This document shows, in pieces, positions 35,102 to 44,050 of a DNA stretch of 64,000 bases (positions are counted from its first letter, which is position 1; every line of letters starts with the position of its first letter). Below the pieces are notes generated by a model, which saw nothing but the letters and a program-made list of their open reading frames with translations, searched no databases and had not been told where the DNA came from. The DNA lies in NCBI GenBank assembly GCA_001784435.1, contig MFQZ01000001.1, positions 186,001-250,000 of the forward strand. Reading direction: 5' to 3'. The DNA comes from Candidatus Magasanikbacteria bacterium RIFOXYC2_FULL_42_28 (GTDB lineage: Bacteria; Patescibacteria; ABY1; Magasanikbacterales; GWA2-37-8). A program made the translations under genes and the position numbers.

Positions 35102-35698
35102 TTATGACTTAATTTTATACCAATCTTTATTTTTTGTAAAGTGTACCCACAAAAGCAGCCCAGCCACACTCCCCTCGGCGAGCAGTATGTATAAAGGATA
35201 AATAACAATGTGAAATTGCCACTGTTCAATAGCTAACAAATTAATTATACCACCTAAAGTAAAAATACACCATGTTGGCAGATCCTCCGTCCAAGGTTCC
35301 TGGAAAGATTTTTTTATAGTTGGCAAAAAGGCAATAAAATCGGCCAATAAATTAAAGACCAGGCCAATAACCGGAGAATCATACAGTTGCCACAGTGCTA
35401 TTGCAATTGCGGAAAATACCAAATACTTAAAATCGCCTTTCCCTTTCCACCCTTCTCCAAACTTAATGGCAAGAATAAAAACTACCAATGGACCAACCAC
35501 ATTGGCTAAAGCAACGCCGAGGGTCGCTTGAGCGCCGGCATCTCTGTAGACAATAAAAGTAATCGCGCCTATTAAAAATAGTACCAGCCAAGTGGTGCGA
35601 TTTGGTTTCGTCCTATTCCTAAAAATACTCACAATGTAAGGGACATAAGCAATAACTGTAAACGCCATTGCTATTTCCCCCATTAGCGCGTGATTCAT
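35102..35698 (-). CDS. multi-pass membrane protein, PQ-loop-like pattern
   Basis: 198 residues with about seven hydrophobic segments. The N-terminus MGEIAMAFTVIAYVPYIVSI ... RTKPNRTTWLVLFL carries a YxPxI ... KP(N)xxTW pattern like a PQ-loop/SemiSWEET half-repeat, and a second LLADFIAFLPTIKKSFQEPW ... LPTWCIFTLGG matches again, so two half-repeats are likely. Transport is possible but unproven. It lies 11 nt downstream of the PRMT-like gene. Confidence 0.78.
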   Translation of the reverse strand: MNHALMGEIAMAFTVIAYVPYIVSIFRNRTKPNRTTWLVLFLIGAITFIVYRDAGAQATLGVALANVVGPLVVFILAIKFGEGWKGKGDFKYLVFSAIAIALWQLYDSPVIGLVFNLLADFIAFLPTIKKSFQEPWTEDLPTWCIFTLGGIINLLAIEQWQFHIVIYPLYILLAEGSVAGLLLWVHFTKNKDWYKIKS

Positions 35699-35709
35699 AT
35701 AAATATAGG

Positions 35710-36552
35710 CTATTCAACTCTGTCGACCTTAAAATGATTGTAGCCGCCACCAAAAATATAACCAACTTTAATATTCACAACATCGCCAACTTCGACAGTA
35801 AATTCTTTAATTGGGATAAGCATTGGGGCGTTTAATGCTTCCGTATCTTTTACAGAAATGCCATCGGCTAAAAATGTCTCGCTGGTTAAATAAACACTGT
35901 TAACTATGCCGCCCTTTTTTACTTTAAAAGAAATTAAACCGGTAAATACCTCTTCAATCTTATTATTAAACATCACGGAATTCAATAGCGTCGGTTCTGT
36001 AATTTTTTTCACTTTTAAATTGCTCCAATCATGCCATTTCCAAAGGTGTGATACCATCGGAAATTTTAATCCATAAACGGTAAAATCCGTATTGGTGAGA
36101 GTGATATGTGTATCCTGTTTATAGGGCAAAAAAGTGGTTGCTTGACCGACTACTCCTTGGTTGTGAATATTGTTGATTGCCTGGACTTGATACTCTTCTA
36201 CCATCCCAGTAGTCAGCATCTCCGCAATAACCACATCAAATTTTGTCTTTACCGGAAAAACACATTTCTTGGCGTCCTCAGTAACAAGTGAAATAACATC
36301 TGCAAATTTATTTAGGGCTATAGCGTTACGCGCTATCTGGGCTATGAATTTATCAAATTCAACTGCCACTACTTTTTTTGCTCCGGCCTGTGCCGCTAAG
36401 ATAGCCATAATACCAGAGCCAGTACCCACATCAAAAACAACGTCTGTTTTTTTGACAATTTTGTTTATGGCTTTCTTAAATAACCTTGTCCGCTCTTCAT
36501 CAACTAAACATTGACCGACGAAATCAATAGAACTAAACAAATTATCCGACAT
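35710..36552 (-). CDS. PRMT-like class I SAM methyltransferase
   Basis: 280 residues. Motif I VVFDVGTGSGIMAILAAQAG, post-I VVAVEFDKFIAQIARNAIAL, then FDVVIAEMLTTGMVEEYQVQ. The E in the last block, and the preceding DEERTRLFKKAINKIVK helix, resemble the protein arginine methyltransferase fold. A C-terminal beta region (residues ~165-280) follows, as PRMTs have. The acceptor could be a protein; small-molecule acceptors cannot be excluded. Its position between membrane-protein genes suggests a membrane partner. Confidence 0.82.
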   Translation of the reverse strand: MSDNLFSSIDFVGQCLVDEERTRLFKKAINKIVKKTDVVFDVGTGSGIMAILAAQAGAKKVVAVEFDKFIAQIARNAIALNKFADVISLVTEDAKKCVFPVKTKFDVVIAEMLTTGMVEEYQVQAINNIHNQGVVGQATTFLPYKQDTHITLTNTDFTVYGLKFPMVSHLWKWHDWSNLKVKKITEPTLLNSVMFNNKIEEVFTGLISFKVKKGGIVNSVYLTSETFLADGISVKDTEALNAPMLIPIKEFTVEVGDVVNIKVGYIFGGGYNHFKVDRVE

Positions 36553-36582
36553 AAATATTATAAATAAAAATTAATTAATATT

Positions 36583-37467
36583 CTAAACTTCCACCGACCG
36601 TTGTTTTAAAAACCCACTATGATTAAAAAATGGCTTTGTCTCTCCGTCAATTCCGACAACCGCGCGCGTATCCTCAAAAACGGAACGTAATCTAATTACT
36701 CCCAAAATCATTAAAAAGTAAGCAACAAGATATAAGGCGTCACCTATCCCGGCCCACTGCCAGGTGTTTTGATAAAATTGAATAGAGAATAAATAATCCG
36801 ATAGATATTGAACCACCAAAGCCCAAGAAATAATCCGAATGGAAGAACCAAAAATCCCAGCCATCAGCTCCGGCGAAGAGAAATTAAGCATAAACACAAG
36901 CGCCAAATACAAAGCACCAACCAACAAATATCCGATCTCTAACAACAACTCAAACCGTGATGATTGTAGCGCGCCGTATCCGTTACCATACAGCCAACTA
37001 ATCGACGCCAGAGACAAAACCGCAAAAAAGACCAACAGGGCATTTAACTCAAATTTTGTGGCATGAGAAAGTTTTCGGACAATTTTCCATAAATAAATAA
37101 TACCAGCCGCATAAAATACCGGTCCAAAAAAATATCCGACATCGCCAATTGAAGGATAGGGTATTTCTGGCCCAAAAATATGCAGGTACGCGGAATACAT
37201 AATTTGACCGAAAGTTTCCAACAATAAACCAACCGAAAAAAACAAGATAGGCCGTCCAAATAAACTTTTGACGCCGCCACAGGCGCGCACGTTAATCAAG
37301 CCAAAAACCCCACCTATTAACGCGACAATTCCGTAAGTATCACTCCAAAAATCCCGCAAAAAAATCACATCTGCAAAAAATAAGTGAACTAAGAGCCAAC
37401 TCACAGCCCACACTACAAAAAATAACATGATAATTTGTTTTTGCCTGACAACACCCATATTTAACAA
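36583..37467 (-). CDS. multi-pass membrane protein, paralogue of 34269-35078
   Basis: 294 residues, about eight hydrophobic segments. It shares GLLLETFGQ, EIPYPSIGDVGYF and the terminal LMILGVIRL with the other paralogue. It is first in the four-gene cluster and has an upstream TGTGGTATAGT box near 37508-37518. The C-terminal tail of ~35 residues is polar. Function not known. Confidence 0.82.
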   Translation of the reverse strand: MLNMGVVRQKQIIMLFFVVWAVSWLLVHLFFADVIFLRDFWSDTYGIVALIGGVFGLINVRACGGVKSLFGRPILFFSVGLLLETFGQIMYSAYLHIFGPEIPYPSIGDVGYFFGPVFYAAGIIYLWKIVRKLSHATKFELNALLVFFAVLSLASISWLYGNGYGALQSSRFELLLEIGYLLVGALYLALVFMLNFSSPELMAGIFGSSIRIISWALVVQYLSDYLFSIQFYQNTWQWAGIGDALYLVAYFLMILGVIRLRSVFEDTRAVVGIDGETKPFFNHSGFLKQRSVEV

Positions 37468-37554
37468 AAATACTTTAAATAATGCCTTAAATTAAGGGTA
37501 ATTTTACTATACCACATTTTTGGCGATTTGGCTATAAAAACTAATGGGCAAAAG

Positions 37555-39354
37555 TTACATCTCCCCAACCACTTCAATCCCCAAAATATCCAAAGATTTT
37601 GTCAAAACCGTCCGAACGGCGCCGGACAATTGCACCCGCGCGGAAATTAATTCTTTGCTTTCGGCTTGTAGGACACTATGTTTATTGTAAAATTCATTAT
37701 ATGCTTGCGCTAAATCAAAAGTGTATTTAATAACGACGGATGGATTATAATTATTGTACGCCTTTTGGATTATTTCGCCGTATTGTGATAGCAGTAATAA
37801 CAATTTTTTTTCTTCGGGCGAAGTGAGTGGGACAGAGATCCCGATTTTCATCGGGATGACAGTTCGGTGAGAGGATTTTTTGATAATACTGTTGATGCGG
37901 GCGACCGTATACAAAACATACGGACCGGTAAAACCGTCAAAACTTGCGGCCGTGGCCGGATCAAAAACAATCACTTTTTCCGCTTCGTGTTTTAAAATTT
38001 CAAATTTTATGGCCGCTTGAGTAATGGTATGCGCGGTGGTGGCGATTTTCTTTTTAGACCAATCAGTGTGACGCTTGGCGGTTTCGCTCAATAATTTTTC
38101 ATAAACTTCATCGCGTAAATCTTCGTACAGTAAAACATTGCCCAAACGCGAAGACATCTTGCCAGAAGTTGTACTCACGAGCCCATAACCAATATGTTTA
38201 GTTTGGTAATTAAATCCGGCTAATTCTAAAATTTTGAATAATTGTTTAAAATAAAAATTCTGCTCGATGCCAGTTAGGTGAACGCTTTGAAAAATTTTCG
38301 GAAATGTTTTATTGCGCAATTGCGCGAGGCCAAGATCGCTTGTTAAATACAATCCTAAACCATTGCTTTTACGCAATAATCCAATATCCAAATTATATTT
38401 ATTTAGATCCACAATAATCGCTCCACCCTCGCCCACTTGTGCCACGCCTTTTTTCAATAATTCATCCACTAATTTTTGGCCGGCCTCTTTGACCTCATGT
38501 TCATACAAAACTGTTTTGTGTCGCACTCCCAATTCTTTAAAAATTATATTGAAACCGGCGATGCTCCACTGGCGCGTGGTTTTATACAACGGCCAAATGG
38601 TTTTATCGTGTTTTTCAATTTTATTTTGTATGATCGCGATTTCGTCTTTGGCTTCCGGATGTTCCGCTAAATAGATGCTCGCTTCCGTATAAATAGCCCC
38701 GAGCCAACGCTGTTTGTTGGCCGGCGGTTTTTCATTTTTATGGAATTTTAATAAACCCCACAAACATTTGGCCACATGCGCGCCAAAATCATTAAGGTAG
38801 TTGATGGGGATAATATTAAAACCATTGGCCTCAAAAATTTTAATCAGGGAATTTCCCAAACAGATATTGCGTAAATGACCAACATGAATTTCTTTGTGGG
38901 TATTGTTGGCCGGATATTCCACGAGAATTTTTTTGCCTTTGCCGAAATTGTTTGTGCCATATTTTTTATTCGCAACCGCTGGGATAATTTCTGACGCGAG
39001 CGCGCCGGTGTTTAGGAAAAAATTGACATAAGGGCCAAAGGCGGCGACACGGCCAACAATTCGATTGTCATCCCGAGCGTTTTTTACTGTCATTCCGAGC
39101 GAGCCCTTAAGGGGCGACGAGGAATCTCCACCGGACGAATTGAACGCTGACAGAGATTTCTCACCCTTCGGGTTCGAAATGACAATGGCGAGCTGTTTAG
39201 CTATTTCAACCGGATTCATTTTTAATTCTTTGGCCAAATTAAAACACGCAAACGCCAAATCCCCCATCTCCGGTTTGGGCGGGGTGGTTAAATCAATTTC
39301 GCCGGTAACCCCGGCAACGCGTAAAATTTTTATGATTTCGGATTTGATGTCCAT
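37555..39354 (-). CDS. argS: arginyl-tRNA synthetase with two repeat-derived insertions
   Basis: 599 residues, class I. HIGH region: PANNTHKEIHVGHLRNICLG; specificity region YLTSDLGLAQLRNKTF; KMSKS-like GKMSSRLGNVLLYEDLRDEV; C-terminal DALR domain (AAIKFEILKHEAE ... QAYNEFYNKHSVLQAES). Two insertions interrupt it: ~residues 57-97 (SLSAFNSSGGDSSSPLKGSL), a composite family B repeat (39063-39187), and the VIPMKIGIS segment near residue 505, a family B copy (37831-37866). Core motifs are intact, so it is probably functional. Confidence 0.95.
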   Translation of the reverse strand: MDIKSEIIKILRVAGVTGEIDLTTPPKPEMGDLAFACFNLAKELKMNPVEIAKQLAIVISNPKGEKSLSAFNSSGGDSSSPLKGSLGMTVKNARDDNRIVGRVAAFGPYVNFFLNTGALASEIIPAVANKKYGTNNFGKGKKILVEYPANNTHKEIHVGHLRNICLGNSLIKIFEANGFNIIPINYLNDFGAHVAKCLWGLLKFHKNEKPPANKQRWLGAIYTEASIYLAEHPEAKDEIAIIQNKIEKHDKTIWPLYKTTRQWSIAGFNIIFKELGVRHKTVLYEHEVKEAGQKLVDELLKKGVAQVGEGGAIIVDLNKYNLDIGLLRKSNGLGLYLTSDLGLAQLRNKTFPKIFQSVHLTGIEQNFYFKQLFKILELAGFNYQTKHIGYGLVSTTSGKMSSRLGNVLLYEDLRDEVYEKLLSETAKRHTDWSKKKIATTAHTITQAAIKFEILKHEAEKVIVFDPATAASFDGFTGPYVLYTVARINSIIKKSSHRTVIPMKIGISVPLTSPEEKKLLLLLSQYGEIIQKAYNNYNPSVVIKYTFDLAQAYNEFYNKHSVLQAESKELISARVQLSGAVRTVLTKSLDILGIEVVGEM

Positions 39355-39358
39355 ACTA

Positions 39359-39386
39359 TTGACTTATATATTGTATATGGTATTAT
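39359..39386 (+). promoter_or_regulatory. promoter of small RNA facing the NYN gene
   Basis: TTGACT (39359-39364), 16-nt spacer, TATTAT (39381-39386). Weaker than the other two promoters of this type. Confidence 0.55.
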
Positions 39387-39391
39387 ATAAT

Positions 39392-39449
39392 TATCACTAT
39401 GTTAAAGACCCCTATACGGTTCCGTCCGTATCGGGGGCTTTTTCTTTTT
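39392..39449 (+). ncRNA. small RNA convergent with an NYN-domain gene (3)
   Basis: A ~58 nt unit dominated by one hairpin CCCCTATACGG / CCGTATCGGGG (39409-39436) and a T-rich tail. The tail overlaps the NYN stop codon (39448-39450). The argS start is 5 nt before the promoter, so this is the third NYN-facing small unit. The weak promoter leaves room for it to be only a terminator-like element. Confidence 0.5.
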
Positions 39450-39936
39450 AGGGGTAATTTAACCTATTTTTTTGAGCATCTAAATATACCAACGGAATAT
39501 TTAATTTTCTAAGTAAAAATGAACATTTATTGCTGGGTGCTATTAGTGAACGAAAAACATTTTTTTCTTTAAAAAATTTCACTAACCCGGCGTAATCACC
39601 ATCACTAGTTACCAGAACCGCTTGATTAAATTGTTTTTCAAAATAATCAACTACTGCTTTTAATACTAAATCAGCATCGCAATTTCCTTTAACTTTTCCT
39701 TCACTGTTACAAGTTGTTTCCTTAAAAACCAATGTGAAGCCGGCTTCTTGTAAAAAAGTATAAAGATCTTTATTTTTTGGCACTAAACCAATAAAAAGGT
39801 AAGCGCGCTCCACTGAATATTTTTCTTTAAGCCAAATTCTAAAACGTTTATAATCTAACCTCCACCCTAAATCAGCTACACCTTTGTGAAGATTGGCGCC
39901 ATCAATATAAGCAAAATTATTCTCTTTCTTTATCAT
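39448..39936 (-). CDS. NYN-domain (PIN-like nuclease fold) protein
   Basis: 162 residues, compact NYN domain: NFAYIDGANLHKGVADLGWR (first Asp), KGNCDADLVLKAVVDYFE (second) and AVLVTSDGDYAGLVKFFKEK (third cluster). Overlaps tyrS by 4 nt (ATGA type), so they are translationally coupled. Predicted RNase. Short tail ends YLDAQKNRLNYP. See also 17550-18194 and 46095-46862. Confidence 0.88.
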   Translation of the reverse strand: MIKKENNFAYIDGANLHKGVADLGWRLDYKRFRIWLKEKYSVERAYLFIGLVPKNKDLYTFLQEAGFTLVFKETTCNSEGKVKGNCDADLVLKAVVDYFEKQFNQAVLVTSDGDYAGLVKFFKEKNVFRSLIAPSNKCSFLLRKLNIPLVYLDAQKNRLNYP

Positions 39937-41123
39937 AATACTCGCACAAAATGACGACTGCCTTTTTGTATTATATCGCCGGCCTTTACTTTGGCGGAAT
40001 AATCTTTGGCCTCAACTTTTTTGTCATTAATTTTCACACCACCCTGATCAACCGCACGACGCGCCTCGCCTTTACTCGCGCAAATTTTTGCTTCAACTAA
40101 AACTTCCACCACTTCATACTTGGCAGGTTTTAATTCAGGCATTTCGTCTGGTGTTTGTTTTTTACTGAATGTAGAAATAAAGTATTCTTGCGCGCTTACC
40201 GCGTCTTTTTCATTGTGATAAAATTTTACTAATTCAAAAGCTAATTTTATTTTATAATCGCGCGGATTGGCGCCCGATTTTAATTTTTGTTCAAATTCTT
40301 TTATTTCTGGAAGTGGCAACCGTGTCGTTAAAGTAAAATATTTAATTATTAACTCATCACTAATTGACATCACCTTACCAAACATATCATTGGGAACGGC
40401 CATTAAATCAATGGTATTGCCCCAGCTGGAGCTCATTTTACGGCCATCGGTTCCTTCTAAAAGCGGACCGACTAAAATATCTTGTGGCTCTTGTTTGTAA
40501 AATTTTTGCAATGTCCGGCCGGCCAGTAAATTAAACCACTGGTCAGTTCCGCCCAATTCCACATCAGCGCGAACGGCCACGGAATCATAGCCCTGCATCA
40601 AGGGATACAACAACTCCCGGAGCGACACCCTGGTGCCGGCATCAAGACGTTTTTTAATATTGTCGCGCGCGATAAATTCGGCCAACGAAAATTGGTCGGC
40701 CTGTGAACCAATCTCATGATAATTTAATTTACCAAGCCATTCGCTATTGTGACAAAATTCACATTTATCAATATCAATAACTTTCGCGGCTTGTCCTAAA
40801 TATCCGGCCATGTTGGATTTTATTTTTTCCGCTTCCAGCATCGGACGTTCGCTGGTTTTATCAGAAGTATCGCCAATTACGCCGGTAAAATCACCAACAA
40901 TAAAAACAACTTGGTGCCCCAACTCTTGGAAATCACGCAATTTTAAAAGTGGAATAGAGCGACCGATATGAATGTTTGGACTAGTTGGGTCAATCCCCAA
41001 TTTTACGCGCAACTGACGACCGGATTTTAATTTCTTTTCCAAATTATCGCGGTCAACGATTTGATCCACTCCGCGTGTTAAAAGTTCTTCAATTTTTTGA
41101 GGGTCGGTGTTAATTTTTGGCAT
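39933..41123 (-). CDS. tyrS: tyrosyl-tRNA synthetase
   Basis: 396 residues, class I. HIGH motif in GIDPTSPNIHIGRSIPLLKL; KMSKS motif in DGRKMSSSWGNTIDLM. The anticodon-binding region is followed by an S4-like RNA-binding domain from about 335 (VVEVLVEAKICASKGEARRA). The SWGN loop and S4 placement resemble the TyrZ-type enzyme. It overlaps the NYN gene upstream; valS starts further upstream with 1 nt between. Confidence 0.96.
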   Translation of the reverse strand: MPKINTDPQKIEELLTRGVDQIVDRDNLEKKLKSGRQLRVKLGIDPTSPNIHIGRSIPLLKLRDFQELGHQVVFIVGDFTGVIGDTSDKTSERPMLEAEKIKSNMAGYLGQAAKVIDIDKCEFCHNSEWLGKLNYHEIGSQADQFSLAEFIARDNIKKRLDAGTRVSLRELLYPLMQGYDSVAVRADVELGGTDQWFNLLAGRTLQKFYKQEPQDILVGPLLEGTDGRKMSSSWGNTIDLMAVPNDMFGKVMSISDELIIKYFTLTTRLPLPEIKEFEQKLKSGANPRDYKIKLAFELVKFYHNEKDAVSAQEYFISTFSKKQTPDEMPELKPAKYEVVEVLVEAKICASKGEARRAVDQGGVKINDKKVEAKDYSAKVKAGDIIQKGSRHFVRVL

Positions 41124-41124
41124 A

Positions 41125-43860
41125 TTACTTCAAATTACTTAATTGCTCTTTTAGTTTAGACAATTTTTGCTCGGTCTCGGCCAATTTTTGGGTTTCTTTT
41201 TCAACGACGGCCGGTGGGGCGTTATTGACAAATTCGGCGTTGGCCAATTTATTTTTCATAACTGTCACAAATTTTTCCGCGGCTTCAACTTCTTTGGTCA
41301 AACGCGCGGTTTCTTTTTCAATGTCAACAGCGCCGGATAAATCTAAATAAATTTCCATATCACCGCACACCAGCGCCACAGCGTTTTCCGGTTTGACGGC
41401 CTTGGTCTCAATGGTTAGTTTTTCTAGACGCGCGAGGCCGGTGATAATAGCGCTATTTTCGGTTAACAATTTTTCTTTAGCGCCGGCACTGATTATCGCG
41501 TCAATTTTTTTGTTTGGTTCAATTTTATTGTCGGCGCGAGCGGAACGGATGGTGGTGATGATAAGTTGTATGGTATTAAAATCGTTAAGGGATTCCTCCA
41601 CTACGGTCGGAATGACAAGGTGTGGCCACGATTCTACCATTAACATTCTATCGATGCCGAACATCTCACTCCAAATTTGTTCAGTAACAAACGGCATAAA
41701 TGGATGCCACAATTTAAGTAATGTTTGCAAAATATACTGTAAAATCTCTTCTTTGTCACCCTCTATTTTCGCGATTTCTAAATACCAATCAGCCAATTCA
41801 CTCCAAGTAAAATCGCGCAATTTTTCACCGGCCGCAGAAAATTGAAAATTTTCAATATTCTCGCTTACATCTTTAACGGTAGCATCTAAACGCGACAAAA
41901 TCCATTTGTCAGCTAATGTCAAATTTTGAATTTTTAATTGTAATTTTGAATTTTGATTTTTAATTTTTGAATTCGCGATAATAAATCGCGCCATATTCCA
42001 CAATTTATTTGTAAAATTCCGGAAGCCGGCGATTTTTTCTTCGGATAATCTAGTGTCATTACCGGGGGTATTTCCAAGTAGTAATGATAAACGTGTAGCA
42101 TCAGCGCCATACTTAGCAATTGAATCCAACGGATCAATTACATTACCAAGCGACTTACTCATTTTGCGCCCTTGCTCATCGCGCACCAGTCCGTGCATAT
42201 ATACTTTTTCAAACGGAATATCACCCAAAGTATAAGTAGTCATGAGTACCATGCGCGCCACCCAGAAAAATAAAATATCATAACCGGTTTCCAACACGGA
42301 AGTTGGATGAAAAGTTTGTAAATCAACTGTTTTCTCTGGCCATCCCAAAGTAGAAAACGTCCACAAACCCGAAGAAAACCAGGTATCCAACGTGTCAGGA
42401 TCTTGGTGCAAATCGCCACCATCAGTTTGGTTCCCACAATACGGACATACCGCTGGCTCGTCAATACTAACGATGGGATTTTCAGAAACTCCCGGCCCAA
42501 CTTTTTCGGACACCTCTTGACAGGTGCCGTGGTACCACACCGGAATCTGATGACCATACCAAATCTGGCGCGAAATACACCAATCGCGCAAATTATCTAT
42601 CCAGCTAAAATACGTTTTATTAAATCTTTCAGGAATAATTTCTATCTGCCCACTTGCGACCGCTTCAGACATTAACTTCTTTAAAGTCACTTTTTGACCG
42701 GCTTTAATATTTTTCAGTTTTGAATTAACAATTGAAAATTCTTTATTAACATCAATAAACCACTGCTTAGATGGCAACGGCTCAACCGCTGTACCACAAC
42801 GATAACAGACGGACAAATTATGTATATAATTTTCATCCACTCTCTCAAGCAATCCCTTATCTGCTAAAATTTTAACGATCTCTTCCCGACTTGCCTGCGC
42901 GTTCTTACCGACAAAATCTCCCGCCGCATCCGTAAAATTGCCGTCTTCATCAATGATTTGAACAACATCTAAATTGTATTTTTTTGCCAATTCATAATCT
43001 TCAAAACTATGCGCCGGAGTAATAGTCATCGCACCCGTACCAAATTTAGGATCAGAGGCCTGGTCGGCGATAACTTTAGCTATAATTTTGCCACCGATCC
43101 AATCCATTTCAAATTTTGTGCCTTGCAATTTTTTGTAACGCTCATCATCTGGGTGGACGACAATAACCTTATCTAAAAATTTCGTTTCCGGACGCGCCGT
43201 GCCAATAATTACCGGACCGTATTTAAAATAATAAAATTTTGTTTTTTGTTCCTTGTATTCCACCTCATCATCCGCCAAAGTGGAGTGGCACCTCGGGCAC
43301 CAATTTACAATTCTGTATCCACGATAAATCAAACCGTCGTCATACATTTTTTTAAAAACCGTGCGCACTGCTAAATTTCGCGGTTCGTCCAAAGTAAACG
43401 CCTCACGACTCCAATCTAACGACGAACCCATTTTTTTACATTGATTTACAATCGTATCGTGCGACGCCTGCGCAAATTTATTAACTTCGTCTAAAAATTT
43501 TTCACGCCCTAATTCTTTTTTTGGATCCTTAATTCCTTTTTCAATCAATAATTTTTCTACTTTTGTTTGAGTCGCGATTGCCGCGTGATCCGTCCCAGGC
43601 AACCACAAAGTTTTATCACCTTTCATGCGATGATATCGAATCATCAAATCCTCTATTGCAAGCATCATGGCATGACCAATGTGAAGTGTGCCAGTTACAT
43701 TTGGCGGGGGTAAAACTATTGTAAACGGTTTGGCATTTGCATCTGTTCCACCTTTCTCAACACATACATCCGGATTAAAAAATCCGCTCTCTTCCCAGCG
43801 TTTATAAATCGCATCCTCGTAATTTTGGGGCTCGTAGGCCTTGGGTAGTTCTTTATTCAT
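41125..43860 (-). CDS. valS: valyl-tRNA synthetase with two repeat-derived insertions
   Basis: 911 residues, class I. HIGH: PPPNVTGTLHIGHAMMLAIE; editing domain includes GTARPETKFLDKVIVV; KMSKS: RDEQGRKMSKSLGNVIDPLD; C-terminal coiled coil at ~840-905. Two family repeat copies are translated in frame: residues ~630-645 (SKIKNQNSKLQLKIQN; 41918-41975) and ~750-760 (VIPTVVEESLNDF; 41587-41618). They lie in surface loops between conserved motifs, so activity is probably kept. Confidence 0.95.
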   Translation of the reverse strand: MNKELPKAYEPQNYEDAIYKRWEESGFFNPDVCVEKGGTDANAKPFTIVLPPPNVTGTLHIGHAMMLAIEDLMIRYHRMKGDKTLWLPGTDHAAIATQTKVEKLLIEKGIKDPKKELGREKFLDEVNKFAQASHDTIVNQCKKMGSSLDWSREAFTLDEPRNLAVRTVFKKMYDDGLIYRGYRIVNWCPRCHSTLADDEVEYKEQKTKFYYFKYGPVIIGTARPETKFLDKVIVVHPDDERYKKLQGTKFEMDWIGGKIIAKVIADQASDPKFGTGAMTITPAHSFEDYELAKKYNLDVVQIIDEDGNFTDAAGDFVGKNAQASREEIVKILADKGLLERVDENYIHNLSVCYRCGTAVEPLPSKQWFIDVNKEFSIVNSKLKNIKAGQKVTLKKLMSEAVASGQIEIIPERFNKTYFSWIDNLRDWCISRQIWYGHQIPVWYHGTCQEVSEKVGPGVSENPIVSIDEPAVCPYCGNQTDGGDLHQDPDTLDTWFSSGLWTFSTLGWPEKTVDLQTFHPTSVLETGYDILFFWVARMVLMTTYTLGDIPFEKVYMHGLVRDEQGRKMSKSLGNVIDPLDSIAKYGADATRLSLLLGNTPGNDTRLSEEKIAGFRNFTNKLWNMARFIIANSKIKNQNSKLQLKIQNLTLADKWILSRLDATVKDVSENIENFQFSAAGEKLRDFTWSELADWYLEIAKIEGDKEEILQYILQTLLKLWHPFMPFVTEQIWSEMFGIDRMLMVESWPHLVIPTVVEESLNDFNTIQLIITTIRSARADNKIEPNKKIDAIISAGAKEKLLTENSAIITGLARLEKLTIETKAVKPENAVALVCGDMEIYLDLSGAVDIEKETARLTKEVEAAEKFVTVMKNKLANAEFVNNAPPAVVEKETQKLAETEQKLSKLKEQLSNLK

Positions 43861-43957
43861 AGTATTATTAGTGCTGATATTTTATACCAAAACTAAGAAA
43901 AAGGCAAGAAAATGGCTTAATTTTGACAAATTTGCCCCAAAAATGGCTTACATACTA

Positions 43958-43986
43958 TTGACAAATATTGGAATAATTGGTAAGAT
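43958..43986 (+). promoter_or_regulatory. promoter of the degenerate DHH gene
   Basis: TTGACA (43958-43963), 17-nt spacer, TAAGAT (43981-43986). It supports the start at 44051 and rules out upstream extension. Confidence 0.8.
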
Positions 43987-44050
43987 TACCCGTTATTTCA
44001 CACTGAAAGATTGCCGCGCCCTTTGGGCTCGCAATGACATTAACACCGAT

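Noticed and set aside
43841..44050. 70-codon N-terminal extension of the DHH-like gene
   Set aside because: A promoter (43958-43986) and a family C repeat lie inside it; the core starts at 44051.
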